Shown here: in pieces, positions 41,814-50,717 of the stretch
How the letters are laid out: every line of letters begins with the position of its first letter
How positions within the stretch are numbered: position 1 is the first letter of the stretch
Source of the DNA: JAJXWB01 sp965246795
GTDB lineage: Bacteria > Pseudomonadota > Alphaproteobacteria > Rhizobiales > Beijerinckiaceae
Reading direction: 5' to 3'
NCBI GenBank assembly: GCA_965246795.1
Contig: CBDFFN010000006.1
Coordinates: forward strand, 104,088 to 168,087
DNA length: 64,000 bases
The notes under the pieces: generated by a model
The model's input: the letters and a program-made list of their open reading frames with translations, nothing else
Told to the model about the DNA's origin: nothing
Database searches by the model: none
Program-made: the position numbers and the translations under genes

Positions 41814-44285
41814 CTATTCTTCGTCGTGCTTCAACAAGCCCTTCGCCGCAGCGAGAAGATTGGCGACCGACAGCGGGCGGAAGGCGAAGACGACTTCGTG
41901 GCGGCCTGCCGGTACCTCGACTCCGCGGAACAGCACGTTGGCTTTCACGACCGGCACGGGCTTCCCGTCGATCGTCGCTTCCCAACCGGGATAATAGAGA
42001 TCGTGCAGCACGAGCATGCCGCCGCGTGTGCTGTCGGCATCGAGCACGACGCGGTTGTCATTGTAGGACGTGATCGTCGCGCTTAGGCCGGTGCCCGGTG
42101 CATCGCTCGCATCGCGCACCAGCAGGTCCTTGGACAGAAGGCCTGCCTGCTTCTCGTCGACGAGTGCTTCGAACGCGCGATCAAATTCCGGAATCTTGTG
42201 GTCGGCGATGGTGCTGTCATTGTCGATCAGCTTCACCCGATCCGCGAAATACGCGCGCGAAACAACAGGCGCGAGCTTGTACACGTAGAAGCCCGTTCCG
42301 CCGTAAAGCAGCGTCGCGGTCGGGCGTGGCACGTGGCGCGGCAGTTTCGCGATCGGCCGGTCGAGCACGAGATAATCGATGCCAAGCATGCGCGCGAGGC
42401 GGCACTTGTAGCCGCGGAACGAGTCCGGGAAATGCCGCAGGTTCGGATCGACAGCGTTCTCGCCAGGGCCGACAGCACGTTCGTAGTCGGAAATTCGCAG
42501 CGGGTTGTAGCCGAGCGTATTCTCGATGCCGAGCACCATCGAGGCATTCTGCCAGCCGCCGCCGAGCCCAAGCATTTCGACGCGGGGATGATGGCCGGCA
42601 GCTGCGCGCGCTACGAGTTCGTTGCGAAGCACCGCCATGCCAGCGCGCTCGCTATCGGTCATCTCATTGTAGACCGTGTATTGCGCAGCCGGCTCGGCGT
42701 TCATCGAATTCGCGGTGTTGCGCCACACAAGCTCGGCGCCGGTCAGCGCGACGAGCACCGCCGCAACGAGCGCACGCCGACCGATGCGATCGCCTGCGAT
42801 GAGCAGCGCTACTGTCGCCGAGGCGATTGCGATCGCGAGGCCGAGGCTTCCGAGCGACGGCAGCAGTTCCTTTTGTCCGGCCGAGAACACGAGCGCGGCA
42901 CCGATGAGTAGCGTCATTCCGACCGCGGTCGCGGCGGCAAGGACAAGGCCCCAAGGGCGCGGCTGGGTACGCAAACGCGGCACGCCGGCTTCGATGTAGC
43001 GATGCAAGAGATAGGCGCTGGAGAAAGCGAGTGCCGCATTGACGAGGAATGTCGCGTCGGCCGGCCGGCGATAGAGCGACACGCCGGGCACGAGCGTGAA
43101 CATCGCGTCGAACAGCGGCGTTGCGCGGCCGAGCGCGAAGAGCAGCGTGCCAGACAGCGCGAGCAGTACGAAGCGGTTCTCGCGCGCAAAGATACGTCCA
43201 CCGGCGATGCCGTGCCACACGAAAAGCACGGCAGGCACGGTGCCGATGAAGAGATAATTCACCGCGCGGTCGGTCCAGTCGGCTTCTGCCATCGTCTCGT
43301 AGCCCGGCCCCCAATAATGGTAGGACCAGTCGAGCGAACCGAAGAAGTTCGGCGCGAACAGCGTGATGAAGTTGACCGGCGCCAGCGAGCCCGCAGCCGC
43401 GACGCCATAGGAGATACCCGGCCGGTTCGAGCCGCCGAGGAACTGCATCGTCAACAGCGCCGGCGCCGCAAGAATGGCCGCACCGACAAGGCCGGCGACC
43501 AGCAGAACAAACGCCCGATTACGCAAGAACGATAGCGGATCGCGCGCGCAGACCGTCGCGTGGATGACGCGCAAAATCAGCACGAGGCAGAAGAGATAGG
43601 CGACCTGATCGCGGCCGAGCGCCATCAGGCTCGCGGCGACACCGAACGCGACGGCGTCGCGCAGACGCGCCTTCTCGATCAGCCGCTCCAGCATCAGAAG
43701 CGCCAGCGGGAAGAAGGCGTAGGAAACGACCATGCCCGTGTGCTGCAGGCGCGACGAGACAGCACCGCCGAACATGAAGATCAGCGCCGCGAGGACGGCG
43801 GCGACCGGCTCGTGAGCGCGCTGCCGGCACAGGAAGAGCACGCAAAAACCGCCGAACAGCAGATGCGCCAGAATGACGAGATCGAAGAACTGCATCGACG
43901 CCTGCGGCGCGAGGGCAGCAGCCAACGCGAGCGTCGGCGTGAAGATCAGCGATTGCGGATCGGCGACGGCGGGGTGTCCGGCGAAATGGAAGGGGTTCCA
44001 GAGCGGGATTTCGCCGCGCGATAGCGCACCGCCGACGAAGCGGAACATTGCGTAGAAGTGGTTTTTGGAGTCCCAGGGCACGACGAGCCCTGCGAGCAGC
44101 CACGATAAAGCCGCCGCCAGCGTAACGCCGGCCAGTGATCCGATTGCGCCAAATGTCTCGGCCCGGCTCCACAGGCGCGCGGACAAGCGCGTTGTCTGCG
44201 GGCCGGCGAGGGCGCCGCGCAGCTTCGAGAAGGGCGCTGCGCGCGCGGGCGCGAGGCCGGGACTTGCCCGGTCGAGAAGGGTCAT
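41814..44285 (-). CDS. YfhO family integral membrane protein
   Basis: A large 823-residue membrane protein. About a dozen hydrophobic helices fill residues 45-530 (NHFYAMFRFVGGALSRGEIPLWNPFHFAGHP is a typical luminal loop). The C-terminal soluble part ends with YPGWEATIDGKPVPVVKAN and VPAGRHEVVFAFRP, the YfhO hallmark. Relatives in Gram-positive bacteria are glycosylation or lipoteichoic-acid-associated proteins; the role in alphaproteobacteria is unknown. It is transcribed toward the crotonase gene. Confidence 0.9.
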   Translation of the reverse strand: MTLLDRASPGLAPARAAPFSKLRGALAGPQTTRLSARLWSRAETFGAIGSLAGVTLAAALSWLLAGLVVPWDSKNHFYAMFRFVGGALSRGEIPLWNPFHFAGHPAVADPQSLIFTPTLALAAALAPQASMQFFDLVILAHLLFGGFCVLFLCRQRAHEPVAAVLAALIFMFGGAVSSRLQHTGMVVSYAFFPLALLMLERLIEKARLRDAVAFGVAASLMALGRDQVAYLFCLVLILRVIHATVCARDPLSFLRNRAFVLLVAGLVGAAILAAPALLTMQFLGGSNRPGISYGVAAAGSLAPVNFITLFAPNFFGSLDWSYHYWGPGYETMAEADWTDRAVNYLFIGTVPAVLFVWHGIAGGRIFARENRFVLLALSGTLLFALGRATPLFDAMFTLVPGVSLYRRPADATFLVNAALAFSSAYLLHRYIEAGVPRLRTQPRPWGLVLAAATAVGMTLLIGAALVFSAGQKELLPSLGSLGLAIAIASATVALLIAGDRIGRRALVAAVLVALTGAELVWRNTANSMNAEPAAQYTVYNEMTDSERAGMAVLRNELVARAAAGHHPRVEMLGLGGGWQNASMVLGIENTLGYNPLRISDYERAVGPGENAVDPNLRHFPDSFRGYKCRLARMLGIDYLVLDRPIAKLPRHVPRPTATLLYGGTGFYVYKLAPVVSRAYFADRVKLIDNDSTIADHKIPEFDRAFEALVDEKQAGLLSKDLLVRDASDAPGTGLSATITSYNDNRVVLDADSTRGGMLVLHDLYYPGWEATIDGKPVPVVKANVLFRGVEVPAGRHEVVFAFRPLSVANLLAAAKGLLKHDEE

Positions 44286-44525
44286 GGACGTGAGGTCAGT
44301 CGCGACGGGACGGGCGGAGTGACGCCAACAGGCGAAAACGCGGATACACGAACGACATCTCGGCCAGGTCCCTCACACGGCGGTGTCCCGTGGATGGCGA
44401 ACAGGACCATTTCATGACGGACCCCGCAAGGACGCCGTTCGGACGTGGTTGAAAGGGTTCGGCGCGCCCTCTATCCCGCTTCTATGGCCCCGAAGGCCTG
44501 AACTCCGGCTGAACGAGGTCTTTGC

Positions 44526-45134
44526 GTGCTGTTTTACGAACCTGCGAAACGCGACCGCACACTCCTGCCGCACGATCCGTTTAAATCGCTGGTGGCGCCG
44601 CGGCCGATCGGCTGGGTTTCGACGAAGAGCAAGAACGGCGACGTGAACCTCGCGCCGTATTCGTTCTTCAACGCCATCGGCGAGCGACCGCCATTGCTCG
44701 CGTTCTCCTCCAATGACGTGAAGGATTCCGTGACCTTCGCGCAGGAGACCGGCGAGTTCGTCTGGAACCTACCGACATTCGCGTTGCGCGAGGCGATGAA
44801 CCAGACATCCGGTACCTACGCACGCGGCGACAACGAATTCGTGCACGCCGGACTCGAAATGGCGCCGTGCAATCTGGTCAAGCCACCGCGCGTCGCCGCC
44901 AGCCCCTGCGCGATGGAATGCAAGGTGACGGAGATCATCCACCTGAAGACGAAAGAGGGCACGCCCGGCGGCAACTGGCTCGTCGTCGGCGAGATCGTCG
45001 GCGTGCATCTCGATCCCGCCTTCATCAAGGACGGCGTCGTGCAGATCACCGAGATGCAGCCGATCGCGCGCTGCGGCGGGCTCGGCGACTACACCGTGCT
45101 CGACGAACTCTTTCAGATGACGCGGCCAGGTTGA
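44526..45134 (+). CDS. Flavin reductase-like domain protein
   Basis: A 202-residue FMN-binding split-barrel protein: PLVAPRPIGWVSTKSKNGDVNLAPYSFFNAIGERPPLLAFSSN is the flavin-reductase pattern, with a TGEFVWNLP strand, and GARDDN-type residues follow. It likely reduces flavin with NAD(P)H or is an FMN-dependent reductase. GTG 44526 is the start. The 240-base gap upstream (44286-44525), divergent from YfhO, holds nothing I can support. The phosphodiesterase gene starts 11 bases after its stop. Confidence 0.88.
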   Translation: MLFYEPAKRDRTLLPHDPFKSLVAPRPIGWVSTKSKNGDVNLAPYSFFNAIGERPPLLAFSSNDVKDSVTFAQETGEFVWNLPTFALREAMNQTSGTYARGDNEFVHAGLEMAPCNLVKPPRVAASPCAMECKVTEIIHLKTKEGTPGGNWLVVGEIVGVHLDPAFIKDGVVQITEMQPIARCGGLGDYTVLDELFQMTRPG

Positions 45135-45144
45135 GCATCCGCGC

Positions 45145-45936
45145 ATGTGGATCGCGCATCTCTCCGACCCGCATGTGCGGCCGGATGGCGTGCTCTATCA
45201 GGGCGTCGTCGATGCGCATGCGGCGCTCGCCAAAGCGGTGGCGCAGATCAACGCGTTCCGTCCGAAGCCGGCGCTGGTGCTGCTGACGGGCGATGTCGTC
45301 GACGAAGGTGATGCGGCGGAGTACGCTGCGGCGCAAAAAATCTTGGCGCGGCTGGAGGCGCCGCTTCTCGCCATTCCCGGCAATCACGACGAGCGGGAGG
45401 CGTTCCGTCGCGCCTTCGCGAATCACAAGCATTTGCCGACGGAAGGCCCACTGCATTTCTGCGTCGATGCGGGGCCGCTGCGCGTCGTCGGCTTCGACAT
45501 CACCGTGCCGGGCGAACATCATGGTGATGTCACGCGCGAGGCGGCGGACTGGCTGGAGCGTGCGTTGGCAAAGGATGCGTCAAAGCCGACGCTGCTGCTG
45601 ATGCACCAGCCGCCGTTGGAAACGGAGGTACCGTATCTTGACGCCTATCGCTGCTTCGGTGCCGAACGTCTGGCGGAGATCGTGTCGCGATATCCCGCGA
45701 TCGAGCGCATCGTGTGTGGGCATGTACATCGCCACATGCTGATGCGGTTTGCCGGCACGACACTCTGCACCGCGCCGAGCACGGCAACGACGATCGCGTT
45801 GCAGCCGTTGCCCGACGCATCGCCTGCGTCATTCCTCGAACCGCCTGCCTTCCTGTTGCATCACTGGAGCGGGCAGAGATTGCTGACGCATCTCGTGCCG
45901 GTCGGGGATTTTCTGGGCCCGTTTCCGTTTGCGTGA
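45145..45936 (+). CDS. Metallophosphoesterase (CpdA-type cyclic nucleotide phosphodiesterase family)
   Basis: A 263-residue calcineurin-like enzyme with all metal-binding motifs: LSDPH, LTGDVVDEGD, PGNHDE, LMHQPP and CGHVHRH. This order and length match CpdA/class III cyclic nucleotide phosphodiesterases. It could degrade cAMP or other phosphodiesters. It is cotranscribed with the flavin reductase gene and converges on the CitE-like gene with a three-base gap. Confidence 0.9.
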   Translation: MWIAHLSDPHVRPDGVLYQGVVDAHAALAKAVAQINAFRPKPALVLLTGDVVDEGDAAEYAAAQKILARLEAPLLAIPGNHDEREAFRRAFANHKHLPTEGPLHFCVDAGPLRVVGFDITVPGEHHGDVTREAADWLERALAKDASKPTLLLMHQPPLETEVPYLDAYRCFGAERLAEIVSRYPAIERIVCGHVHRHMLMRFAGTTLCTAPSTATTIALQPLPDASPASFLEPPAFLLHHWSGQRLLTHLVPVGDFLGPFPFA

Positions 45937-45939
45937 AAG

Positions 45940-46812
45940 CTAGACACCCGCGCGCTTCAGCAGCTTCTGCGCGCGTGCGAGATGCGGCTTGTCGAACATC
46001 TCGCCGTCGATCGACACTACGCCCGCATCAGGTTGCGAGGCAAAGGCGGCGACGACGCGCTTCGCCATTGCGACTTCGGCTTCAGGCGGCGTGAACACGT
46101 CGTTGATGATGGGCACCTGCGCGGGATGGATCGCCATCTTGCCGGTGAATCCATCACGGCGCGCGGCCTCGCACTCCGCGCGAAAACCGGCCTCGTCGCG
46201 AAAATTCGGATAGACCGTGTCCATGGGCTGCACGCCGGCCGACACCGCCGCGAGCAGAGTCATCGTGCGCGCCAGCGCATAGGGTGGCGCCCAGGCGCCG
46301 TCGGGCAGGCGGTTGGTCTCTGCACCGAGATCAGCGGAAAGGTCTTCCGCACCCCAGGTCAATGCCGCAAGACGGCGGCTCGATCCGGCATAGGTCGGCA
46401 GGCCGAAGACTGCCGCGGCCGTTTCCGTCGCGACGCAGATGATCTTTGTCGCGCCGGCCGCGATGTCCTCGTGTGCCTCGCGCACCGCCAGTTTCGCCGC
46501 GAGATGCTGCACGTCGATGCCGCCGCGTGGTTTCGGCAGAAGGATGCCATCGGGCTTCGATGGCATCACGCCGCGCAGATCGTCGTCGGTAAGGCCCGTG
46601 TCGAGCGCGTTGACGCGCACGTAGAGCAGGGGGCGCGTCTCGCGCTTTCGCGCCGTGGCGATGAACTCACGCGCCATGTCGCGCGCGGCCGGCTTGCGGC
46701 TGTCGGCGACCGAATCCTCGAGATCGACGAAAAGGCAGTCGGCCCCGCTGTCGAGGCCCTTCGTCATCTTGCGTTCGGAATCGCCGGGAACGAACAGCGC
46801 CGATCGGATCAT
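45940..46812 (-). CDS. HpcH/HpaI aldolase / CitE-type CoA ester lyase
   Basis: A 290-residue TIM-barrel lyase: RSALFVPGDSERKMTKGLDSGADCLFVDLEDSV at the N-terminus, KPDGILLPKPRGG, and TWGAEDLSADLG further on match citrate-lyase beta/malyl-CoA lyase-type enzymes, which cleave or condense 3-hydroxy acyl-CoA esters with Mg2+. Start ATG 46812 overlaps the MaoC stop by ATGA. Together they could hydrate and cleave a C4-C5 acyl-CoA. The substrate is not determined. Confidence 0.89.
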   Translation of the reverse strand: MIRSALFVPGDSERKMTKGLDSGADCLFVDLEDSVADSRKPAARDMAREFIATARKRETRPLLYVRVNALDTGLTDDDLRGVMPSKPDGILLPKPRGGIDVQHLAAKLAVREAHEDIAAGATKIICVATETAAAVFGLPTYAGSSRRLAALTWGAEDLSADLGAETNRLPDGAWAPPYALARTMTLLAAVSAGVQPMDTVYPNFRDEAGFRAECEAARRDGFTGKMAIHPAQVPIINDVFTPPEAEVAMAKRVVAAFASQPDAGVVSIDGEMFDKPHLARAQKLLKRAGV

Positions 46813-47306
46813 GTAGATGCGTCCGTCTTCGGCCGCAGCAGCATCAGGCCCTGCCGTTTGCATTCGGCGACGAGCGTGCCGTCCTGCTTGTAGGCGCGAT
46901 GTTGGAAATCGACGATGCCGGAATCGCCGCGCGATTTCGAGATGCGCGCGCCGAGAATCTCGGTCTCGACCCGGATCGTATCTCCCTCGAACAGCGGCGC
47001 GGGGAAGCGCACATCGGTCATGCCGAGGTTGCCGATCGTCGTGCCGACCGTCGTGTCGTTGACAGAAATGCCGATCATCAGGCCAAGCGTGAACAACGAG
47101 TTCATCAGCGGCTTGCCCCACTGCGTTTCGGTCGCACAGAAATGCGCGTCGATGTGCAGCGGCTGCGGATTCAGCGTCATATTGGAGAACAGCATGTTGT
47201 CCATCTGCGTGACGGTGCGCGTCAGCCCGTGTTTGAACACGCGCCCGACGGCGAAATCCTCGAAATAGAGGCCACCGCGCGCATGTCGTTGTTCCGCCGC
47301 CGTCAT
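46809..47306 (-). CDS. MaoC family dehydratase
   Basis: A 165-residue hotdog protein: YFEDFAVGRVFKHGLTRTVTQMDN at the N-terminus and NPQPLHIDAHFCAT, with the conserved Asp and His of the R-specific hydratase site. MaoC enzymes add water to enoyl-CoA. At this length it is a single hotdog domain. It overlaps the CitE-type gene by four bases (ATGA), so the pair probably acts in sequence. Confidence 0.88.
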   Translation of the reverse strand: MTAAEQRHARGGLYFEDFAVGRVFKHGLTRTVTQMDNMLFSNMTLNPQPLHIDAHFCATETQWGKPLMNSLFTLGLMIGISVNDTTVGTTIGNLGMTDVRFPAPLFEGDTIRVETEILGARISKSRGDSGIVDFQHRAYKQDGTLVAECKRQGLMLLRPKTDAST

Positions 47307-47400
47307 CGCTTCCGTCCCTGCGTTGTTTAGGGTCCGTTTACCATAAATCGCGAACGTCACGAGGGGCGCACAGGCGCTTCGCAGGGTCGCGTTCTCGCCA

Positions 47401-48633
47401 ATGATCGTTCGCCGTTTCCTCACCTGGGCCGCCACCGCGTCTGCGACGCAGCGTGCGCAAGGTGCTGCGGCGCTCGCGAACGCCTGGCTGCATGCCGACC
47501 TTAGCGACGAGGATCGCGACGAGGCGGATGTCGCGCTGACGGCGCTGCTCGACGATCCCGCACCCTGTGTGCGAAAGGCACTTGCCGAAGTCCTCGGGCC
47601 TTCGGCTGGCGCACCGCATCAGGTGATCGTGGCGCTCGCCAACGATCAATCCGACGTGTCCGCTGCGGTGTTGCGCTATTCGCCGCTTCTCAGCGATTCC
47701 GAACTCATCGACTGCGCCGCGATCGGCGACATGTTCGCGCAATCCTCCATCGCGCTTCGCCCCTTCGTCGCGGCGCCGGTCGCAGCGGCTCTGGCCGAGG
47801 TCGGTTGCCGCGAGGCGCTGGTCGTGCTGGCCGTCAACGGCGGCGCGAATATCCCGGACTTTTCGGCACGCCGCATGGTCGCGCGATTCGGCGAGGACGC
47901 GGAGCTGCGCGAAGCGCTCCTGTCACGCGACAATCTCAGCGCAGCGGTGCGTAGTGATCTTGTGGCTGCCGCCGCGTCGGCGCTGTCGGCTTTTGTTGGC
48001 GCGCGCGGCTGGCTGTCGGCCGAGCGTATGACGCGCATCGTGCGTGAAAGCTCGGACCGCGCGCATCTCATCATCGCCAGCGATGCGGGCGAGACTTGCA
48101 GCGATGGCGTTGAACAACTCGTGCGGCATCTGCGCGCTTCAGGCCAGCTCACGCCGAGCCTGATCCTGCGTGCGATTCTCTCCGGCAACCGGCCGTTATA
48201 CGAAGCGGCGATGGTCGATCTGTCAGGCCTCCCGCAGAAGAAGGCGCTGGGCCTCGCACGCGGTTCGGCCGAGGCATTCGCGACGCTCTACCGCGCGGCC
48301 AGGATGCCAGCGGCGCTGCAACTGGCCTTTGCCGCAGCTGTCGCAAACATGCCGCCGCAGGGCGCGTCGGCCCGGCTTTCGCGCCTCGCCATCGAGCGCG
48401 TGCTTGCCGCCTGCGAGACCATCAACGCCGGAGAGCTCAACGCACTGCTCGCGCTGTTGCGTCGCTTCGAGGCAGAAGCAGCACGCGAGGACGCTCGCGA
48501 CGCCGTTAAAGAGATGCGCGCACCGGCGGTGCAACTGCTGCCATCGTTCGATCCATACAAGGAACCGCCGTCGCGGCCTTCGCGTGCGATCGAAATCGAT
48601 CTCGTGCGCTTCGAGGCGGACCTCGCGGCCTAA
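47401..48633 (+). CDS. DUF2336 domain protein
   Basis: A 410-residue protein of tandem helices in a HEAT-like array. N-terminal DIV-type helices (about 15-75, DVALTALLDDPAPCVRKALAEVLG) and the middle region (RYSPLLSDSELIDCAAIGD; VVLAVNGGANIPDFSARRMVARF) match DUF2336, common in Hyphomicrobiales and often associated with regulators. No catalytic motif. It is divergent from the MaoC-CitE pair and overlaps the convergent NAD kinase stop by four bases. Confidence 0.85.
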   Translation: MIVRRFLTWAATASATQRAQGAAALANAWLHADLSDEDRDEADVALTALLDDPAPCVRKALAEVLGPSAGAPHQVIVALANDQSDVSAAVLRYSPLLSDSELIDCAAIGDMFAQSSIALRPFVAAPVAAALAEVGCREALVVLAVNGGANIPDFSARRMVARFGEDAELREALLSRDNLSAAVRSDLVAAAASALSAFVGARGWLSAERMTRIVRESSDRAHLIIASDAGETCSDGVEQLVRHLRASGQLTPSLILRAILSGNRPLYEAAMVDLSGLPQKKALGLARGSAEAFATLYRAARMPAALQLAFAAAVANMPPQGASARLSRLAIERVLAACETINAGELNALLALLRRFEAEAAREDARDAVKEMRAPAVQLLPSFDPYKEPPSRPSRAIEIDLVRFEADLAA

Positions 48634-49424
48634 TACCCGAACTGTTCGCGCAGAATCCGTTCTTCGAGCGAATGTCCGGGGTCGTGCAGCAACGTTAGTC
48701 CTGTTGCGTGGTCCATGCGGATCGCGACATGCGTCACGCGACGGTACTCGCTATGGTCAGCAACGACCGAGACAGGGCGCTTGTCCGCTTCGAGAATCTC
48801 GATGTCGACCGTCGCCCGGTCGGGCAGCAGCGCGCCGCGCCAGCGTCGCGGCCGGAAAGCCGAGATCGGGGTCAGTGCCATCAGCGGCGCGTCGAGAGGC
48901 AGGATCGGGCCGTCTGCCGAAAGGTTGTAGGCGGTCGAACCTGCGGGCGTCGCGACCATCACGCCGTCGGCGACAAGCTCGCCAAGACGCTCGCGTCCGT
49001 TGATCGAGATGCGGAGCTTCGCGACCTGATTGGTCTGGCGCAGCAACGACACTTCGTTGATCGCGCGCGCGACGTGCCTGTCGCCGCGACTGTCCATTGC
49101 CTCCATGATGAGGGGACGTACGACAGAGGATGTCGACGCCGTGAGACGCTCGCGCAGGCCTTCGGCGCGAAATTCGTTCATGAGAAAGCCGACAGACCCC
49201 CGGTTCATGCCGAAGATCGGCACATCGCGCCCCATGAAGGCGTGCAGCGTCTGCAACATCAGCCCGTCGCCGCCGAGCGCAACAACCGCATCGGCATCGT
49301 CGACCGACGCCTCGCCATACAGCCCGGCGAGCTGAACGCGCGCGGCCACGGCGTCGTCCGTGTCCGAAGACAGGAACGCCAGCCGCTCGAATGTCTGCGC
49401 GGGTTTTGCCACTGGCTCGTGCAT
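48630..49424 (-). CDS. nadK: NAD kinase
   Basis: A 264-residue enzyme that phosphorylates NAD to NADP. ADAVVALGGDGLML is the GGDG motif, MNRGSVGFLMNEF and INEVSLLRQ follow, and DGVMVATPAGSTAYNLSADGPILPL is the NAD-binding signature. Start ATG 49424 gives the alphaproteobacterial length; ATG 49469 is an alternative. It converges on DUF2336 with a four-base overlap. Confidence 0.96.
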   Translation of the reverse strand: MHEPVAKPAQTFERLAFLSSDTDDAVAARVQLAGLYGEASVDDADAVVALGGDGLMLQTLHAFMGRDVPIFGMNRGSVGFLMNEFRAEGLRERLTASTSSVVRPLIMEAMDSRGDRHVARAINEVSLLRQTNQVAKLRISINGRERLGELVADGVMVATPAGSTAYNLSADGPILPLDAPLMALTPISAFRPRRWRGALLPDRATVDIEILEADKRPVSVVADHSEYRRVTHVAIRMDHATGLTLLHDPGHSLEERILREQFGY

Positions 49425-49525
49425 CGGCGCAACTAAGCGCAAGGCCGCGCGCGAGGGAAGGGCAGACAAGCGGAACCGGCATCGTCAGCCCGTGTTGTCA
49501 CCGGGCTCAGACCCGGGGTTTGCCG

Positions 49526-50665
49526 ATGTCGCTGTCCGCCGTTCCTGTTCCCGCCGAGACGCCTGCCGGCCTGCGATACGTCAACGACGAGGAGCCCGGT
49601 ATTGCCAGAGCACGCAAGGGCGACGGCTTCACCTACAAGACCGCATCCGGCAAGACGGTTCGCGACAAAGATACGCTCGCCCGCATCCGTTCGCTGGCGG
49701 TGCCGCCGGCCTACGAGGACGTCTGGATATGCGAGAAAGAGAACGGCCACATCCAGGCAACGGGTCGCGATGCGAAAGGCCGGAAGCAATATCGCTATCA
49801 CCCGAAATATCGGGAGCATCGCGAGACGCGCAAATACGAGCGCATCATCGATTTCGCGCGCATTCTGCCGACCATCCGCGATCAGGTGAAGAAGGACATG
49901 GGCCGCCACGGCCTGCCGCGCGAAAAGGTCATCGCGACTGTCGTCGCGCTTCTCGAGTCGACACTGATCCGCGTCGGCAACGAAGACTACGCGCGCGACA
50001 ACCAGTCCTACGGTCTCACGACGTTGCGCGAGAAACATATCGATGTGAAGGGCAATGAGCTGCGCTTCCAGTTCAAGGGAAAAAGCGGCAAGGCGTGGAA
50101 GCTTAATCACTCCGACCGACGCATCGCCAAGGTCGTTCGGGAATGCCAAGACCTGCCGGGTCAGCACCTCTTCCAGTATGTCGACGACGAAGGTGAGCAG
50201 CGCGTCGTGTCGTCGTCCGACGTGAACGACTACCTCCGCGAGATCGGCGGACCGGACGTCTCGGCGAAGGATTTTCGCACTTGGGCTGGCACCGTGCTGG
50301 CGGCAATTGCGTTGCGGGAATTCGAAGCTTTCGACTCGCAGACTTTGGCGAAGAAGAACATCAAGGCGGCCATTGCGCGCGTTTCGGAACGGCTCGGCAA
50401 CACGCCGACGATCTGCCGCAAATGTTATGTGCATCCCGAGATTTTCACGACCTATCTTGACGGGACGCTGGCGGAAGACCTCGAGAAGAAAGCGGAAAAG
50501 GAATTCGAAAATCTCGCGAGCCTGAAGCCCGAAGAGGCCGCTGTTCTTACGTTGATCCGGCGACGGTTGGCGGCCGAGACCAGCAAGCGTGCACCTGCGC
50601 GCAAGAAGGCGGCGGGCAAGCGTCCAACGCGCGAGGAGAAGTTTTCGCGTCGCAAGGCGGCGTGA
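49526..50665 (+). CDS. DNA topoisomerase IB
   Basis: A 379-residue poxvirus/eukaryote-type topoisomerase found in some bacteria. The catalytic residues are visible: RVGNEDYARDNQSYGLTTL (Arg), LKxS-type KAWKLN, FRTWAGT (Arg) and the nucleophile Tyr301 in CYVHPEIF. It nicks and rejoins one DNA strand to relax supercoils. The C-terminal tail after 345 is Lys/Arg-rich (APARKKAAGKR). ATG 49526 was chosen; longer frames upstream overlap the nadK region and are not family-like. Confidence 0.94.
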   Translation: MSLSAVPVPAETPAGLRYVNDEEPGIARARKGDGFTYKTASGKTVRDKDTLARIRSLAVPPAYEDVWICEKENGHIQATGRDAKGRKQYRYHPKYREHRETRKYERIIDFARILPTIRDQVKKDMGRHGLPREKVIATVVALLESTLIRVGNEDYARDNQSYGLTTLREKHIDVKGNELRFQFKGKSGKAWKLNHSDRRIAKVVRECQDLPGQHLFQYVDDEGEQRVVSSSDVNDYLREIGGPDVSAKDFRTWAGTVLAAIALREFEAFDSQTLAKKNIKAAIARVSERLGNTPTICRKCYVHPEIFTTYLDGTLAEDLEKKAEKEFENLASLKPEEAAVLTLIRRRLAAETSKRAPARKKAAGKRPTREEKFSRRKAA

Positions 50666-50717
50666 ACCAACGGCACGCGGCGGTGGCATTGCCGCGCGCC
50701 TCGTGAAAGAACGGTGC

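Noticed and set aside
44286..44525. Possible small gene in the gap before the flavin reductase-like gene
   Set aside because: No frame with a ribosome site or plausible composition; likely leader and promoter DNA.
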